Source of the DNA: Oceanospirillales bacterium
GTDB taxonomy: Bacteria; Pseudomonadota; Gammaproteobacteria; Pseudomonadales; Balneatricaceae
Direction of reading: 5' to 3'
Assembly: GCA_018223185.1 (NCBI GenBank)
Contig: JAAEYW010000009.1
Span: 1-64,000 of the forward strand
DNA length: 64,000 nucleotides
Both the position numbers and the translations under genes were made by a program. The notes beneath the pieces were generated by a model, which saw only the letters and a list, made by a program, of their open reading frames with translations, did not search any database and had not been told where the DNA came from. Below, piece after piece: positions 50,362 to 59,992 of this stretch (the first letter of the stretch is position 1; each line of letters starts with the position of its first letter).

Positions 50362-53300
50362 TTAACTGAGAATGCTGTCAATTTGCCGGGCTTTGCTGCT
50401 GGCACCCCACTGCGAATAAAGGTCGCGGCTTTTTTGCAGGCAAAACCGGGCCAGACAGGATTGCGTCTGAGCCTGTAAAAAATCACCATAGCGTTCATAG
50501 CACAGCGCCCGGTGATGACTGAAACCATGCTGCTCTGCACTCTCGATGGCCTGTTCATACAGCGGTTCCGGAGGTTGATTGAGCAGCCGGGCTTTTTCAG
50601 CCTGCAGCAGCAGATGCTGGGTTTTGAAGTTTTCCGGGCAGTGTTTTGCCCAGAGTTCAAAGCGGGACTCAATCTGGTCGACTTCCAGACGCCGGCGATG
50701 CACCAGCAGCTGTTGTTGCTGTGCCAGAATCAGTCGCATCATCGCGGTACAAAAGAGTGCTTCACTGACACAGAAATACCCGGCCAGCTCATTTTCCAGT
50801 GGGATTTCCCAGCTGTACAGTTGCGGCCAGAGATGTTGCTGGTTAAGCAGAAAGGCCGCAATGATGGTGCTGACTGCCTGCCAGCCGTGCTGATATTCAA
50901 TCTTGTCTGGCAGGTCTTGCTCTGCACAGAGTTGTTCCATTAAGCGTAGTGATGAGTCCTGTAGGCGTGCAGCCGCATAAGGCTGTTGCTGATCAAGCAT
51001 CTGTTGATAATGCTGACGACATGAGTCCAGTTGCTCGTTCAGCGAGGTTGTTGTTAATACCGAGAGTTGATTGTGTAACAGATGGCATTCGCTCTGAATA
51101 AGCCAGTGTCCATGTTTTTCTGACAGTGCCGCGATATGCCTAAGCTGTTCTGTTGCGGTGTGTATTGGCGTAAACCAGTGCTGAACCAGGCTGCACTGAA
51201 GCAGCGCTGCGTTGGTGGCGATATTTCGTTGTTGCTCCGATTCATTCTGCGAATACTCTGCATCCTGTTCCCGCTGCAGCAGGCCGCCAAACTGATTGGC
51301 TAACTGCATGCCCTGGACTGAAAATATCCGTGCCAGCTGAAAGTCTGCACAGAACCAGCTGGCGACCCAGGCATAACTGACGAATGCAAAGGGGGTCAGG
51401 TGGCTGCGGCCCTGTTGCAGGCTGAGCCTGGTCATCTGTCCGATGGCACAGGCGGCCAGCAGAGGCTTACTCTGCTGGCGCGCAATCAGGCTGATTTTTT
51501 CTAGCAGCTGTAGGCGGAGCAACGCTTCGTCTGATGTGAGCGGAGCTAACTTGGGTATCTGTTGTTCATCCATCAGCGCGCTGATCTGTGCGTGCTGTTC
51601 TAATAAAAGTAGCAACTGTTGGTTGTCTGTCTCAGGCAGCGCTGAATCAGCCAGCAATGCCAGATTTTCCAGCAGATGGCTTAACGCCAGCGCGTGCTGG
51701 TTGCGGTGCAGACATATTTCGGCGGTAATCAGAGCCGCGTCAATGCTGTCCAGTGGCGCAATATTGCCTGTGGGAAGTTGCTGCAGGCACTGGTCGGCGG
51801 GGTCGACCTCTCCAGCCAGCAAGTGCAGTCTGGCCCGTTGCAACAGGAGTTTGTTGCGTTTTGTAATCTGGTTAGGTTTTAGCAGTCGATAGGCGTTTGA
51901 CAGGTAGCGACTGGCACTGCCAAAACGCTGTTCCCGCTGAGCAAGCCCGGCAGCCCGGATGTTGAGTTGTCGCAGTTGCTTATTCTGCCTGGTATCCGTG
52001 TGCTCAAATGCCCGGTTCAGATGCCACAGAACCGGGGTGATCTGATCCAGTGTGAAGGCTGATGGCAGATGTTTCAGCATGGCTATGCCGCAATGACGGT
52101 GAAGTGCGCATTTTTCTGTTTCACTGAGGCGCTGGTAAATTGCGCTGCGAATCTCGGCATGACAAAAATAGCACAGCGTCTGCTTGCCCACCGATTCTTC
52201 TTTGGCCCTGTCCGAGACGCTTTCAGCCGTGTTATTGATTGCGCTGTTCACCGCGCTGTGGCCGATATCAATAAGCCCAAGCTGCTCGGCGGGCCAGAGG
52301 TGTATTGCCAGCCGGGCCACCGGGTTGTTGGTGATCTCTCCCAGTTCTGCCAGGCTGAACTGTTCTCCCAGCAGGGCCGCCCACTCCAGCAGCTCAAGGG
52401 TAAAGCTGTTGAGCTTGCCGATACGCTTTTCAATTTCACTGATGCGCACCCGGCTGCTGCTTTCTTGCAGCCAGCTGCTATGGCTATCCGGGTGGCGGGA
52501 GACGGATGAGGCGTCAATAAATGCGACGGGTTTAATCTGCTGCCGGTATTGGCTGGGGGCGACGCCCATCCAGCGTTTAAAGGCTTTTTGAAAGGCTGAC
52601 TGGTTAGAAAAGCCTAACTGGAATGTTATTTCGCCAAAACTTAACTGGCCGCGTTGAATCAGCTGCAGGCAGACATCCCGTCGGGTCTGATCATAAATGT
52701 CCTGAAAATTAGTCCCCAGATGACCGAGTTTACGCTGCAGGGTTCTGAGGCTGAGCCCGACAGATTCTGCAATCTGTTCCCGTCGGATACAGCCATTACC
52801 TTCTGCCAGCTGGCGCCTGATGAGGTTGCGGGTTTGCGCCGTCAGGGCGCTCTGCTGTGCTGACTTACTTAACAGGGAGTCGGCAAATTCCCGGTGCAGC
52901 TGGTGCATCTCCGGGTTGGCATCGATGCAGCTTAGCGACAGGTAGTCGCTGGCCAGTAAAACCTGGTTTCGGGGTGCTTCAAACTGTACCTCTGCTGCAA
53001 AAAACTGCTGGTAGGGCAGCAGGTTTTCCGGCTTGGAAAACTCCAGCTGTACCATCCGCACGGGTATCTGATGGCCTGTTAACCAGCGCGGCCAGTTGAT
53101 CAGACAGGCGAGCAGGTATTCAACCGGTTGCAGCTCGGGCTCGTTCAGCTCAAACGTGAGCAGCGTTCCCTCAGGTGTCTGCTCCATCTGAATAATCGCC
53201 CCTTCAAACAGCAGCGGCAGATAATCGATCAGCGCCTGATAGGCCTTGCCCAGCGTCGCGGCGGTGGACATCAGAAAACCGATAGACCCGAGCATTCGCG

Positions 53301-53529
53301 GCTGGGTTGCTTCGCCGAGGTTCAGTGCAATGCGGGGGTTGTCTGTGGCGTGTGCCAGCATCTGCAGTATCTGGCCGTAAGCGGACGTCGGAAAGCGTGC
53401 CCCGGGGATAGAGAACTCTTCATGGGTCAGTGATGCGTTTTCCAGAATCTCAGTCTGATCCAGTCTGTAGTGCTGAGCCAGTTGTAATACCGGTTCCAGT
53501 AGTTTGGTTGTGGCAGTGGTTACCGTCAT
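50362..53529 (-). CDS. AraC-type regulator fused to long helical repeat region
   Basis: This 1055-residue protein has three parts. Residues 1-220 form an AraC N-terminal ligand-binding domain of the arabinose-binding-like type. Residues 230-330 form the double helix-turn-helix (SLRTLQRKLGHLGTNFQDIY, then ITFQLGFSNQSAFQKAFKRW). Residues 340-1055 form a long helical region like the winged-helix plus TPR part that follows the ATPase in MalT-type regulators and large signalling ATPases (LNSFTLELLEWAALLGEQFSL). No P-loop is present. AraC proteins of the N-terminal type are normally about 340 residues, so the extra 715 are exceptional. Many glutamine-rich helices are seen. Targets are unknown; the receiver protein downstream is a likely partner. 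Confidence 0.85.
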   Translation of the reverse strand: MTVTTATTKLLEPVLQLAQHYRLDQTEILENASLTHEEFSIPGARFPTSAYGQILQMLAHATDNPRIALNLGEATQPRMLGSIGFLMSTAATLGKAYQALIDYLPLLFEGAIIQMEQTPEGTLLTFELNEPELQPVEYLLACLINWPRWLTGHQIPVRMVQLEFSKPENLLPYQQFFAAEVQFEAPRNQVLLASDYLSLSCIDANPEMHQLHREFADSLLSKSAQQSALTAQTRNLIRRQLAEGNGCIRREQIAESVGLSLRTLQRKLGHLGTNFQDIYDQTRRDVCLQLIQRGQLSFGEITFQLGFSNQSAFQKAFKRWMGVAPSQYRQQIKPVAFIDASSVSRHPDSHSSWLQESSSRVRISEIEKRIGKLNSFTLELLEWAALLGEQFSLAELGEITNNPVARLAIHLWPAEQLGLIDIGHSAVNSAINNTAESVSDRAKEESVGKQTLCYFCHAEIRSAIYQRLSETEKCALHRHCGIAMLKHLPSAFTLDQITPVLWHLNRAFEHTDTRQNKQLRQLNIRAAGLAQREQRFGSASRYLSNAYRLLKPNQITKRNKLLLQRARLHLLAGEVDPADQCLQQLPTGNIAPLDSIDAALITAEICLHRNQHALALSHLLENLALLADSALPETDNQQLLLLLEQHAQISALMDEQQIPKLAPLTSDEALLRLQLLEKISLIARQQSKPLLAACAIGQMTRLSLQQGRSHLTPFAFVSYAWVASWFCADFQLARIFSVQGMQLANQFGGLLQREQDAEYSQNESEQQRNIATNAALLQCSLVQHWFTPIHTATEQLRHIAALSEKHGHWLIQSECHLLHNQLSVLTTTSLNEQLDSCRQHYQQMLDQQQPYAAARLQDSSLRLMEQLCAEQDLPDKIEYQHGWQAVSTIIAAFLLNQQHLWPQLYSWEIPLENELAGYFCVSEALFCTAMMRLILAQQQQLLVHRRRLEVDQIESRFELWAKHCPENFKTQHLLLQAEKARLLNQPPEPLYEQAIESAEQHGFSHHRALCYERYGDFLQAQTQSCLARFCLQKSRDLYSQWGASSKARQIDSILS

Positions 53530-53689
53530 AAAAATGATACTGGCATGGAAGGATATGTTTTTATTTTAAGGTTAAACGCGAGAGTAACATGATGTTGCTG
53601 TGCTGTATGTCTTTTCGTGCCGATTTTTTTATTGGGCGAGATGTGAGGTGAGGCGTGATGGTAGTGGCGGTATGGGGCCCTATGAGGGT

Positions 53690-54454
53690 TTAGCGATAAC
53701 GATCAATGATCTGGTTCAGTGTGCCGTCTTTACGCAGCTGACGAATCGCCTCATTGAGAAGCTTTATATCGGCTGGATTCACGGTGGCCTTGCTGAACAT
53801 CATGTGGATTTCATCATCACTGGCATTCCAGTCAAGGGTGGTTAACTGGTCTTCAATGCCCAGTTCTTTGATTAACACTTTACCGTTATAGAGGTCGGTC
53901 AGGACAACGTCGGTGCGCTTTACCTCCAGCATCTTGATTAACTGCTTGTACTGATTAAGCTGGTGTACAAAGAAACGATCTTTTATCTGGTTCCAGGTGC
54001 TGCCATAGTAAGCTCCGCGCAAAGCCATAATACGTGGATTTAAGTCGGCCAGTTGTTCGAAGTTGTGTGCTGCATTCCACTTTTCATATTCGTTGCGGCG
54101 TACAAACAGAGCCATAATCTCGCGCCGGTAAGGTTCTGAGAAATAGGCCCATTCTGATCGCTCTGCTGTTTTTGAAGCACCGAGCGCCAGATCCAGATCA
54201 CCGGATCTGATATATCGCATGGTCCGTTCCCAGGGGACTTTGGTCAGATCATAGCCGCAGCCCGCCTTATGCATAATTGCTTCAAGCAGTTCTATATCCA
54301 TTCCTGTAATTATGCCGTTATGCCAGACCTGGTAAGGCTTCCAGTCAAGCCAGCCAACCAGAAACCGGGTCTGGCAGGCAGCGGCGGCTGTGTTGCTTAA
54401 AAGCAGCAACAGAATAGCCAGCACTGAAATCTTAATATGGGTTGTTATCGGCAT
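53690..54454 (-). CDS. amino-acid-type periplasmic binding protein (SBP family 3)
   Basis: This 254-residue periplasmic protein has a signal peptide (about 1-25, LLLLLSNTAAAA). The family-3 binding fold shows WKPYQVWHNGIITGMDIELL, GDLDLALGASKTAERSEWAYF and DKLNEAIRQL-like end LLNEAIRQLRKDGTLNQII. It has no ABC permease genes nearby. Similar lone proteins are common in Oceanospirillales and may serve signalling or an unlinked transporter. Two cysteines (C27 and C66) could form a disulfide. Confidence 0.85.
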   Translation of the reverse strand: MPITTHIKISVLAILLLLLSNTAAAACQTRFLVGWLDWKPYQVWHNGIITGMDIELLEAIMHKAGCGYDLTKVPWERTMRYIRSGDLDLALGASKTAERSEWAYFSEPYRREIMALFVRRNEYEKWNAAHNFEQLADLNPRIMALRGAYYGSTWNQIKDRFFVHQLNQYKQLIKMLEVKRTDVVLTDLYNGKVLIKELGIEDQLTTLDWNASDDEIHMMFSKATVNPADIKLLNEAIRQLRKDGTLNQIIDRYR

Positions 54455-54630
54455 TCAGTTTTTATCACACAACAAGTTTTTATCACGCAACAAAGGGTTC
54501 CGGTCAGGAGGCGGTTGGGAATACTCTGTGACATAGCGGTAAAGTCTTATTCTAACCTACTCTTGTTGTTTTTGAATCTTTGCCGTTCTGCGATAGCGTT
54601 TGTGAACTGATTTCAGTGGATAAGAATACA

Positions 54631-54662
54631 AAAAGCCCGCCGTGTTTCCAGGGCGGGCTTTT
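54631..54662. terminator. terminator after the AGCS symporter gene
   Basis: AAAAGCCCGCC (54631-54641) pairs with GGCGGGCTTTT (54652-54662). The A-run and T-run let it work in both directions. Confidence 0.88.
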
Positions 54663-54700
54663 CGGGTCAGTCTGGCTGAACCTGAGGAGTCAGAATGGTA

Positions 54701-56242
54701 TTAAACCATTTCAGCCTCTTTTTCAGTTTCAGTATCAGTCTCTTTCTTGGTGGTCGCTGTCTGCTTGTTGTAACGTTTTTCCCAGAAAGTAGCATTTTTG
54801 ATGCCCAGTTTCAGTGGGTTAAAGGTATAGCTTTCAACGCCTGCCTTGTGCTGCTCTTCATAATCTTTGAGCGCTTTCAGAGCGGGTTTAGACATAAAGA
54901 AGATGATCAGAATGCCGGCAATGTTCAGCCATGCCATCAGGCCTACACCGATATCGCCCAGTCCCCATGCCAGGTTAGCTGTTTTAACCGCACCGTAGAA
55001 AGTAGCCGCCATCAGTACCAGTTTCAGAGCACCGATCATACCCGGGATTTTGATAGTACGCTGGATATAGGCGATGTTGGTTTCGGCGATATAGTAATAC
55101 GCCAGAATTGTCGTAAAGGAGAAAAAGAACAGGGCAAAGGCTACAAACGGATTGCCCAGACCTGGCAGTACTTTTTCAATCGCCTGCTGAGTGAACAGCG
55201 GGCCGTTCGCCGCGATATCGGCTCCCAGATTCTGCACCAGGAATGTATCACCAACGCCGTGTACGTTATAAGCACCGGTAATCAGGATCATAAATGCAGT
55301 CGCTGAACAAACGAACAGTGTATCAATGTAAACAGAGAACGCCTGAACCAGTCCCTGCTGGGCAGGATGTTCAACAGAGGCCGCTGCTGCTGCGTGAGGA
55401 CCGGTACCCTGACCTGCCTCGTTGGAGTAAACACCCCGTTTTACGCCCCAGCCGATTGCTGCGCCCATACCCGCCATCGGCGTAAAGGCATCTCCCAGAA
55501 TCATGCCGATAATGTCAGGCAGCATGTCAATGTTGAGCAGTACGATAACGGCAGCGATGATGATGTAAGCCAGCGCCATGAAAGGCACAACGATCTGGGT
55601 GAAGTTGGCGATACGCTTAACACCACCAAAGATGATGAAGCCCAGAATCAGGACTACAATCGTACCGGTGAGAATTTTTGCGAAACTCAGTGTGCCCATA
55701 GCCGTTTCGATCATGTCGCCAGAACCGAATGTGGCTTCTACGGCGTTACCGATACTGTTAGACTGAACGCCTGGCAGAAATACACCGCAGGCCAGAATGG
55801 TTGCGATCGCAAAGATCCACGCAAACCACTTCTGTCCCATCGCTTTTTCGAAATAGTAAGCCGGGCCACCGCGGTATTGACCTTCATGTTCCTCTTTGTA
55901 GATCTGCGCCAGAGTGGACTCGGTGTATGCCGTTGCCGCACCCAGGAAGGCGACGACCCACATCCAGAAAACAGCGCCGGGTCCGCCAAAACCGATAGCG
56001 GCAGCAACACCGGCAATATTACCGGTGCCCACGCGTCCGGATAATGAAACAGCCAGTGCCTGGAAGGATGAGATCCCTTTTTCAGACGCTTTGCCTGAGA
56101 ACAGCAGAATCCACATTTCGCGGAACATTCGTACCTGTACAAAACGTGTCAGAATTGAGTAGAAAAGGCCGGCCCCAAGGCAAAGATAGATCAGTGCAGG
56201 GCTCCAGATAATGCCGTTTGTAAAATCGACAAATTCTTGCAT
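54701..56242 (-). CDS. alanine/glycine:cation symporter (AGCS family)
   Basis: This 513-residue inner-membrane symporter takes up alanine or glycine with sodium. The family motif GRVGTGNIAGVAAAIGFGGPG lies near 68-88. GVYSNEAGQGTGPHAAAAAS near 269-288 and YYIAETNIAYI follow. About ten to eleven membrane segments are present. The C-terminal tail is unusually rich in Thr, Lys and Glu (TTKKETDTETEKEAEMV). It stands alone between the binding-protein gene and the PhnA-like gene, with a strong terminator after it. Confidence 0.93.
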   Translation of the reverse strand: MQEFVDFTNGIIWSPALIYLCLGAGLFYSILTRFVQVRMFREMWILLFSGKASEKGISSFQALAVSLSGRVGTGNIAGVAAAIGFGGPGAVFWMWVVAFLGAATAYTESTLAQIYKEEHEGQYRGGPAYYFEKAMGQKWFAWIFAIATILACGVFLPGVQSNSIGNAVEATFGSGDMIETAMGTLSFAKILTGTIVVLILGFIIFGGVKRIANFTQIVVPFMALAYIIIAAVIVLLNIDMLPDIIGMILGDAFTPMAGMGAAIGWGVKRGVYSNEAGQGTGPHAAAAASVEHPAQQGLVQAFSVYIDTLFVCSATAFMILITGAYNVHGVGDTFLVQNLGADIAANGPLFTQQAIEKVLPGLGNPFVAFALFFFSFTTILAYYYIAETNIAYIQRTIKIPGMIGALKLVLMAATFYGAVKTANLAWGLGDIGVGLMAWLNIAGILIIFFMSKPALKALKDYEEQHKAGVESYTFNPLKLGIKNATFWEKRYNKQTATTKKETDTETEKEAEMV

Positions 56243-56820
56243 GTGTAAATGTCTCCGGAAAGCAACGTGCTGAGCACGAAAGTTAGAATTATTGTTTTGC
56301 TACAGATATCCATCTCACTAAAGTGGATGCTACTGTCGTTACGGCTGTCAGATCACCATTTCCATAAATCGGGTGTTATGGCGTGGTTGCTGCCAACAGT
56401 CGTATTACTGGTTGCCTCGTCAGATAACGGTTGATGACATGCTCTTCAGGCATTACGCGATCGTGACGGATTAATCAGAAAATCAGTTTTGAAGATACCG
56501 ATATCACACCGCCCGGTTGCACCTATGTCGCCCGGAGAACAGCCCGGAAACAGAGGTTTAAAATGGCGAGGTGTGTATAAAATCTTCATGTTTTTACAGG
56601 TCGGGAACTTTAGAGGGAATGCAACTTGCGGGGAATATCCTGCCGTGCCTTGTTTACCTCCTGATGTGCCAGCTGACTGTTTCTGAGCGCTTGTAATCTG
56701 TCACGACAGCCCGCGTCAGCGGCGTTAAGAGAATATATGTTTTTCACCGCTTAACTTTTTTCTGCTTTGAGCCTATTGTTATACACAGTGATATTTATCT
56801 GATTTATAAGGAATACTCCT
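56243..56820. other. divergent gap, AGCS and PhnA-like genes
   Basis: There is no supportable gene in 578 bases. It should hold promoters for both flanking genes. A weak GTTAAG/CTTAAC pair with a T-run near 56725-56761 could be a small terminator. Confidence 0.45.
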
Positions 56821-57225
56821 ATGTCAAAAGGCCATGCGAAACATCAGGAAAGGCACCATGGTTTGTCCCAGTTTGGCAAGGATCTGGTGCGTCGTTGCGG
56901 TTCAAAATGCGAACTGTGTGAAGACCACGGGGTTAAGCTGGGGGTCTATGAAGTGCCGCCAATTGAGGCTGATCCCAATTACGATCACTGTATTATGATT
57001 TGTGAAACCTGTCAGGGGCAGCTGGACCGGCCGAAAACCATCGACCCGACATACTGGCGCTTTCTGGCGACCTCTATGTGGAGCACCGTGGTGCCGGTGA
57101 AGGTGATCTCTGTGGCGATGCTGTTGCATCTGGCTAAGCAGCACCCCTGGGCCGGAGAGTTGCTGGAACAGGTGTACATGGAGGAAGAGGAGAGGGCGTG
57201 GTCAGAAGAGGTTGAGCTGTTTTGA
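56821..57225 (+). CDS. PhnA-like zinc-ribbon protein
   Basis: This 134-residue small cytosolic protein has two Cys-x2-Cys pairs (CELCED after RRCGSKC, and CETCQG) in the pattern of the PhnA N-terminal zinc ribbon. VPPIEADPNYDHCIMICETC is typical. Although named after phosphonate genes, this family's function is not established and E. coli PhnA is not needed for phosphonate use. RNA or DNA binding is a guess. It has a good ribosome site (AAGGAAT). It is followed by hrpB after 238 bases. Confidence 0.82.
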   Translation: MSKGHAKHQERHHGLSQFGKDLVRRCGSKCELCEDHGVKLGVYEVPPIEADPNYDHCIMICETCQGQLDRPKTIDPTYWRFLATSMWSTVVPVKVISVAMLLHLAKQHPWAGELLEQVYMEEEERAWSEEVELF

Positions 57226-57463
57226 CGTCAGCCACATAAAGGCCGCTTCATATCCAAACGATTACAGTATGGCTTATCCCGTTTGCGGTTGTCTGCCGCA
57301 TCCGGTTCGCCTGCGGATTGCCGAAACTGTATACAGTTTATCTTTGCAGGGGCGCGTTATCTTTTCAGGGGTGCGCGACATCGCTGATCGGGCGTTTTTT
57401 GGCCGTAATTCTCCTTCAGCCTGTTAGAATGCACTCTCTTTTTTCATCGGATTACCTTCACCC

Positions 57464-59992
57464 ATGAGTACTCTTCCCGTATCGGACGTTCTGGATCAGC
57501 TGTGTGCTGCACTGAGTCAATATGACGATGTGGTGCTTGAAGCTCCGCCGGGTGCGGGTAAAACCACGCTGGTGCCGCTTGAACTTCTGCCTCATCCTGA
57601 GCTGGCCGGACAAAAGATCCTGATGCTGGAGCCGCGGCGTCTGGCTGCCCGGATGGCGGCAACACGGATGGCAGAGCAGCTGGGAGAGTCGGTTGGAATG
57701 ACCGTGGGGTACCGGGTTCGGATGGATTCGAAAATCGGTGCTGATACCCGGATCGAAGTGGTAACCGAAGGTATTCTGACCCGTATGTTGCAGGATGACC
57801 CCAGTCTTGAGGGGTATGGTCTGGTGATTTTCGATGAGTTTCATGAGCGCAGCCTGGATGCCGATTTTGGTCTGGCACTGGCACTGCAGGGGCGGGAGCT
57901 GTTCCGTGAAGATCAGCCGCTTAAACTGCTGTTGATGTCAGCCACCCTGGATAAACGGGTGATAGAGCAGTTGTTACCCAGGGCGCCGCTGATCAGCAGT
58001 AAAGGCCGGATGTATCCGGTTGATATCCGTTATCTGGGCGCACCGGGGCGTGAGCAGCGACTGGATCAGCAGGTTGCGCGGGCTGTACAGCAGGCTCTGG
58101 AAGATGAAGCCGGAAGCCTGCTGGTGTTTCTGCCGGGACAGAAAGAGATTCGCAGTGTGATGAGCGTCTTGCGCGGACAGCTGTCCGATAGCGTGATGCT
58201 GGCCCCCCTTTACGGGGATCTGAGTATTCAGGCGCAGCAGCAGGCGATAGAGCCACCGCCACCGGGACAGCGCAAGGTGGTGCTGGCGACTAATATTGCT
58301 GAAACCAGCCTCACCATTGAAGGGATTCGGGTCGTGATTGATGCAGGGCTGAGTCGTGAAGCCCGGCTTGATCCGGCCAGTGGCATGACCCGGTTGCATA
58401 CCTGCCGGGTGTCGCGAGCGGCCAGCATTCAGCGGGCGGGCCGGGCAGGGCGGATGGAACCGGGCTGCTGTTATCGGCTCTGGTCGGAGAGTCAGCAGGA
58501 GCAGCTGGCTGCTCATATAACGCCGGAAATTCTTACCACCGATCTGACCTCGCTGGCGCTGCAGATGGCTCGCTGGGGCGTGGAAGACCCTGCAGAACTT
58601 CGCTGGCTTAATCAGCCACCGGAGGCCGCTTTGAATCAGGGGCGGGAGCTGCTGCTGCGATTGGGGGCATTACAGGCTACCGCGAGTGGCCTGCAGCTGA
58701 CGGATGCGGGCGCGATGATGGCACAGTTGCCACTGCACCCAAGGCTGGCACACCTGTTGCTGGTAGGGTGGCAACGGGGGTGTGGCAAGCTGTCCTGCGA
58801 TATTGCTGCACTGCTGAGTGAGCGGGACCCGCTCAGCGGTGATGCTGATTTTGAGCGTCGTCTCCACTGGCTTAAAGGGGACATTGCGTGTGCTGCCAGT
58901 CAGAAGGGCATTCTGCAACGTATTCGTCAGCTCAGTCAGCAATTTTACCGGCTGTGTAGCCGTCATCTGGGCAAACCTGGCCAGCGCACTGTTGATGTGT
59001 CGGAAGCAGCGCTGAGTGCGGTGCTGATCGCCCAGGCCTATCCGGACCGTATTGCGGCACAACGCCGGGATGGTGGAGGAGATTACCAGCTCAGTGGCGG
59101 CAGGGCTGTGCGGTTGGCAGAGGCTGATCCGCTGGCAAAGCATCGCTGGCTTGCTGTGGCAAATTGCGGCGGTATGCAGGGGCAGAGCACCGACCGGGTG
59201 TTTCTGGCGGCGCCTTTGCCGCAAGCGCTGTTCGATACTGCGCTGGCTGGGTTGGTGCAGCAGCAGAAAGTGGTTGAATGGGATCGTCAGCAGGGGCGAA
59301 TGTGCTGCGAGTTACAGCGTCGCATTGGCGTATTGGTGGTGAGTCGGGAAGAGCTGCAAGAGATTCCATTAGCCGAGAAAAACCAGATTCTGATCGATCT
59401 GATTCGTAAGCAGGGGCTGCAGCTGCTGCCCTGGAATGATGCGATTGCCCATTGGCGTCAGCGGGTTAATTTTCTCTATGCTGTTCAGCCTGAGGGAGGC
59501 CCCTGGCCGGATCTGTCGGATCAGGCATTGCTGGCCAATCTGGAACAGTGGTTAGCGCCCTGGCTTGATCCGGTTAGTCATATCAATCATTTTTCCCGGC
59601 TTGATTTGGCCAGTATTCTAAAGGGGATGCTGGCGTGGCCCTTGCCTAACGAGCTGGATATACTGGCTCCGGCCCGCTTAGCGCTGCCCTCTGGTCACAG
59701 TGCTGCCATCGATTACAGCGACAACCCGCCCGTGCTGGCGGTGAAACTGCAGGAGATGTTTGGCTCAACCGAGACCCCGGTGATCGGCTATGGCGTGGCG
59801 GTGAAAATACATCTGCTTTCTCCGGCCCGCAGGCCGTTGGCGGTGACGCAGGATCTGGCCAGTTTCTGGGCCAATAGCTACCGCGATGTACAGAAAGATA
59901 TGAAAGGGCGATATCCTAAACATCAGTGGCCGGATAACCCTCAGGAGGCGCTGCCTTCTGATGGCATCAAACGGAAAAAACGCTCTCATTAA
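57464..59992 (+). CDS. hrpB: ATP-dependent RNA helicase HrpB
   Basis: This 842-residue DEAH-type helicase has Walker A PPGAGKTT at 28-35, DEFH at 124-127, SAT motif III (MSATLDK), ATNIAETSLTIEGI and QRAGRAGR near 325. The helicase-associated and HrpB C-terminal domains follow. It is a cytosolic RNA helicase of uncertain substrate, common in proteobacteria. A copy of its last ~20 codons, altered by one base insertion, is found at 63814-63875. It converges with the MscS gene and their ends overlap by four bases. Confidence 0.95.
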   Translation: MSTLPVSDVLDQLCAALSQYDDVVLEAPPGAGKTTLVPLELLPHPELAGQKILMLEPRRLAARMAATRMAEQLGESVGMTVGYRVRMDSKIGADTRIEVVTEGILTRMLQDDPSLEGYGLVIFDEFHERSLDADFGLALALQGRELFREDQPLKLLLMSATLDKRVIEQLLPRAPLISSKGRMYPVDIRYLGAPGREQRLDQQVARAVQQALEDEAGSLLVFLPGQKEIRSVMSVLRGQLSDSVMLAPLYGDLSIQAQQQAIEPPPPGQRKVVLATNIAETSLTIEGIRVVIDAGLSREARLDPASGMTRLHTCRVSRAASIQRAGRAGRMEPGCCYRLWSESQQEQLAAHITPEILTTDLTSLALQMARWGVEDPAELRWLNQPPEAALNQGRELLLRLGALQATASGLQLTDAGAMMAQLPLHPRLAHLLLVGWQRGCGKLSCDIAALLSERDPLSGDADFERRLHWLKGDIACAASQKGILQRIRQLSQQFYRLCSRHLGKPGQRTVDVSEAALSAVLIAQAYPDRIAAQRRDGGGDYQLSGGRAVRLAEADPLAKHRWLAVANCGGMQGQSTDRVFLAAPLPQALFDTALAGLVQQQKVVEWDRQQGRMCCELQRRIGVLVVSREELQEIPLAEKNQILIDLIRKQGLQLLPWNDAIAHWRQRVNFLYAVQPEGGPWPDLSDQALLANLEQWLAPWLDPVSHINHFSRLDLASILKGMLAWPLPNELDILAPARLALPSGHSAAIDYSDNPPVLAVKLQEMFGSTETPVIGYGVAVKIHLLSPARRPLAVTQDLASFWANSYRDVQKDMKGRYPKHQWPDNPQEALPSDGIKRKKRSH

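Noticed and set aside
54695-56044. Plus-strand reading frames opposite the AGCS symporter
   Set aside because: They are shadows of the membrane-protein gene, without ribosome sites or domains.
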